A stretch of DNA of 9,545 nt, from contig JANXRT010000168.1 of the NCBI GenBank assembly GCA_025356735.1, positions 1 through 9,545 of the forward strand, given 5' to 3'. Both the position numbers and the translations under genes were made by a program. Each line of letters starts with the position of its first letter. Position 1 is the first letter of the stretch. Below the pieces are notes generated by a model. It did not search any database. It was given only the letters and a program-made list of their open reading frames with translations, and was not told the DNA's origin. Origin of the DNA: Acetobacteraceae bacterium. GTDB taxonomy: Bacteria > Pseudomonadota > Alphaproteobacteria > Acetobacterales > Acetobacteraceae. Below are positions 6,366 to 9,545 of the stretch, piece after piece.

Positions 6366-6410
6366 GACTACCTTGACCAATTTTTAAGGCTAATGAATGT
6401 TTCTGGTCAA
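6362..6410. promoter_or_regulatory. Candidate autoregulatory operator of the toxin-antitoxin module
   Basis: A perfect 7-bp inverted repeat, TTGACCA (6373-6379) and TGGTCAA (6404-6410), is separated by 24 bases, about 31 bp centre to centre or three helical turns. A direct repeat CCTTGAC occurs at 6362-6368 and 6371-6377. With the TGACG/CGTCA pair at 6336-6350, five TGAC-type half-sites fall within 75 bp. The array covers the promoter and the region just before the antitoxin. Phd/YefM antitoxins bind such palindromes; that this one binds here is an inference. Confidence 0.5.
6381..6410 (-). promoter_or_regulatory. Candidate promoter of the toxin-antitoxin operon
   Basis: On the minus strand TTGACC (6410-6405) is a 5/6 match to the -35 consensus. 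TAAAAA (6386-6381) is a 4/6 match to the -10 consensus, with an 18-base spacer. Transcription would begin near 6374 and give a leader of about 20 bases containing the AAGGA site. The -35 hexamer is one arm of the inverted repeat, so repressor binding would block polymerase. Confidence 0.45.
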
Positions 6411-6434
6411 ATGAATTCCGTTGGCTGAAGGCGG

Positions 6435-6460
6435 CCGGAAGGATGGGTTGGCCGTTCCGG
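6435..6460. repeat. Short inverted repeat upstream of atpH
   Basis: CCGGAA (6435-6440) and TTCCGG (6455-6460) can pair around a 14-base loop. No T-run follows, so it is not a typical intrinsic terminator. It lies in the non-coding stretch between the toxin-antitoxin promoter and atpH. Its role is unknown and it could be chance. Confidence 0.25.
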
Positions 6461-6474
6461 ATTCCCTCCTGCCG

Positions 6475-6503
6475 TTGCACGCCCCAAAACACCATGCTAG
6501 ACG
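6475..6503 (+). promoter_or_regulatory. Weak candidate promoter for the atp genes
   Basis: TTGCAC (6475-6480) and TAGACG (6498-6503) are separated by 17 bases, with a TGC just before the second hexamer (extended -10 style). Hexamer matches are only partial. The gap between the antitoxin start and atpH is the only place in the window where a local atp promoter could sit. Because the toxin-antitoxin module faces priA, read-through from priA would have to cross its antisense strand. Confidence 0.25.
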
Positions 6504-6574
6504 CCGGGCGCCGGCAAAGAACGTGTTGATGTCGCCGGCAACCTGCAATGGCCGGTGTGACCGGCCCAGATCAT

Positions 6575-6578
6575 GGAA
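6575..6578 (+). promoter_or_regulatory. Ribosome binding site deciding the atpH GTG start
   Basis: GGAA (6575-6578) lies 8 bases before GTG 6587. No purine-rich site precedes the upstream in-frame ATG 6548, so GTG 6587 is the better start. Confidence 0.45.
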
Positions 6579-6586
6579 CAGCACGC

Positions 6587-7170
6587 GTGGCGTCTGACGG
6601 CCCTAGAATACAAGGCACCACGATCTCCTCCGGCGGCGGACTCGTCGATCGATATGCGGCCGCCCTCTATTCCCTTGCCGACGATCAGGGCGCATTGGAT
6701 GCGGCTGTTTCCGAAATGGAAGGCCTTGGCCAGCTGATCGACCAGAGCGCCGATTTTCGCCGGCTGATCCAGTCGCCGCTGATTGACGTCAACCAGGCCC
6801 GGCTGGCGGTGTTCGCCGTGCTCGACGCCCAGGGCTTCACCAAGCTGGTGCGCGATTTCGTTGGCGTCATCGCCAACAACCGCCGGCTCAACGTGCTGCG
6901 TCAGATCGTGACGGCATTCTCGACTCTGGTCGCGCAAAAGCGCGGCGTCGTCACCGCACAGGTCGCCTCCGCGACCCCGCTGTCCGACCTCCAGCGCCAG
7001 CAACTCAGCGCGCGCCTGATCGAGGCTGGCTACGGCACGGTCAAGATCCTGGAACAGGTCGAGCCCGATCTGCTCGGCGGCCTGGTCGTGCGCATCGGCG
7101 CCCGCCTGTATGACACCAGTCTGAAATCCCGTCTGCAGCGCCTGCAGTACGCCATGAAGGGAGCCGCGTG

Positions 7171-7171
<1 letters not shown>
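6587..7171 (+). CDS. atpH: ATP synthase F1 delta subunit (OSCP homologue)
   Basis: AtpH sits on top of F1 and ties the alpha/beta ring to the peripheral b stalk so that the ring does not turn with the rotor. From GTG 6587 the product is 194 residues, near the usual 180-190. Family features are 'DRYAAALYSLADDQGAL' in the N-terminal helical domain, 'LVRDFVGVIANNRRLNVLRQIVTAFSTLV' in the middle, and the conserved C-terminal 'VEPDLLGGLVVRIGARLYDTSLKSRLQRL' (from about residue 158). An in-frame ATG at 6548 would add 13 residues but lacks a ribosome site. The first 18 or so residues are non-conserved, as is common in this subunit. Its TGA overlaps the atpA ATG by one base, so the two are likely translated together. 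Confidence 0.93.
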
Positions 7172-8703
<1,532 letters not shown>

Positions 8704-8707
8704 CGAC

Positions 8708-9545
8708 ATGCCCAGCCTGAAGTCGCTCCGTATCCGCATCAACAGCGTAAAGTCGACGCAGAAGATCACCTCCGCCATGAAGATGGTGGCGGCGAGCAAG
8801 CTGCGTCGCGCCCAGGCGCAGGCCGAGGCCGCACGGCCCTACGCCGACCGCATGGAGCGGATGCTGGGCGCGCTGGCCCAATCCGTGCTCGGCAGCCCGA
8901 CGGCGCCGCGCATGCTGGCCGGTACAGGCCGCGACCAGATTCACTTGCTGGTGCCGGTCACCGCCGATCGCGGCCTGGCCGGTGCCTTCAACACCAATAT
9001 CGGCCGCACCACCCGCGCGCTCGCCCGCCGCCTTGAAGCCGAGGGCAAAACAGTCAAAATCCTGGCGGTTGGCCGCAAGGGCCGGGATTTCCTGCGCCGC
9101 GAGTTTGCCGATCGGATCGTCGGCGACATCACCTTTGCCGGCAAGAAGCGGCTGGAATTCTCCGATGTCGAGGATGTCGCTGGCCGCATCACCGCGATGC
9201 TCAACGCTGGCGAGCTTGATGTCTGCACCGTGGTCTACAACCGCTTCCAGTCCGTCATCGCGCAGATCCCCACCGAGATGCGGCTGATCCCGGCGCCGAT
9301 GCCAAACAGCGCCGGCGCCCAGCCGGTCACCGCGTCCGGCGCGATCTACGAGTTCGAGCCGGACGAGGAAACCATCCTTGCCCGCTTGCTGCCGCAAAAC
9401 CTGTCGATCCAGCTCTACCGCGCGCTGCTCGAAAGTGCCGCCGGCGAGCACGGCGCGCGGATGGCGGCGATGGACAACGCCACCCGCAACGCCGGCGACA
9501 TCATCACCCGCCTGACGATCGTCTACAACCGCACCCGCCAGGCGG
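8708..9545 (+). CDS. atpG: ATP synthase F1 gamma subunit, C-terminal end cut by the window
   Basis: AtpG is the central rotor shaft whose rotation drives the binding changes in the alpha/beta ring. The reading frame from ATG 8708 is open to the window end (279 codons plus one base), so only the last dozen or so residues of a subunit of about 290 are missing. The N-terminal coiled-coil helix is clear ('LRIRINSVKSTQKITSAMKMVAASKLRRAQ'), as is the 'TADRGLAGAFNTNI' strand-turn (85-98). The C-terminal helix 'GARMAAMDNATRNAGDIITRLTIVYNRTRQ' pairs with it in the shaft. The start is 4 bases after the atpA stop, with no strong ribosome site of its own, which suggests coupling. By standard alphaproteobacterial order, atpD and atpC should follow outside the window. 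Confidence 0.97.
   Translation, partial: MPSLKSLRIRINSVKSTQKITSAMKMVAASKLRRAQAQAEAARPYADRMERMLGALAQSVLGSPTAPRMLAGTGRDQIHLLVPVTADRGLAGAFNTNIGRTTRALARRLEAEGKTVKILAVGRKGRDFLRREFADRIVGDITFAGKKRLEFSDVEDVAGRITAMLNAGELDVCTVVYNRFQSVIAQIPTEMRLIPAPMPNSAGAQPVTASGAIYEFEPDEETILARLLPQNLSIQLYRALLESAAGEHGARMAAMDNATRNAGDIITRLTIVYNRTRQA

Noticed and set aside
6435..6470. Rho-independent terminator upstream of atpH
   Set aside because: The 6-bp inverted repeat has a 14-base loop and no following T-run on either strand.
6390..6584. 64-codon minus-strand frame in the antitoxin-atpH gap
   Set aside because: It overlaps the toxin-antitoxin promoter and operator repeats, lacks a convincing ribosome site and resembles nothing known. 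The stretch is better read as regulatory DNA.

Overview
The window is about two-thirds G+C by eye, densely packed, and reads as a chromosomal segment of an alphaproteobacterium. Three things point there: an F1 ATP synthase cluster in the order atpH-atpA-atpG with no F0 genes in front of it, priA just upstream of that cluster, and a DUF484-xerC pair divergent from priA. The protein style fits Rhodospirillales, perhaps Acetobacteraceae, but that family placement is an inference from memory, not a search result.

Layout. Positions 1-219 (minus) hold the first 73 codons of a methyltransferase whose body lies outside the window. A 132-bp divergent gap follows, then pdxJ (vitamin B6 ring synthesis) and an 8-nt-overlapping SDR oxidoreductase, both on the plus strand. 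The SDR stop codon interlocks with the stop of xerC, which is on the minus strand. xerC is preceded by a DUF484 gene with one base between them, and DUF484 is divergent from priA. priA runs to 5721 on the plus strand and faces a two-gene toxin-antitoxin module on the minus strand: a Phd/YefM-type antitoxin followed by a VapC-type PIN-domain toxin. After a control region of about 235 bp, the F1 genes atpH, atpA and the start of atpG run off the right end.

How the genes work together. pdxJ and the SDR look translationally coupled. The DUF484-xerC pair encodes a small GAF-like protein of unknown role and a chromosome-dimer-resolution recombinase, and PriA restarts collapsed replication forks, so the middle of the window is a genome-maintenance neighbourhood. 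AtpH, AtpA and AtpG are the stalk, catalytic-ring and rotor parts of one enzyme and are spaced for coupled translation.

The only accessory element is the toxin-antitoxin module. It appears inserted between priA and the atp cluster, is less G+C-rich around its promoter, and carries repeated TGAC/GTCA half-sites that look like an autoregulatory operator. I found no CRISPR array, insertion sequence, prophage, tRNA or rRNA gene, and no convincing undescribed system. The points most worth checking are the operator array, the TTG start of the toxin in frame with its antitoxin, a 13-codon upstream ORF overlapping the pdxJ start, and several start codons that automatic annotation may misplace.
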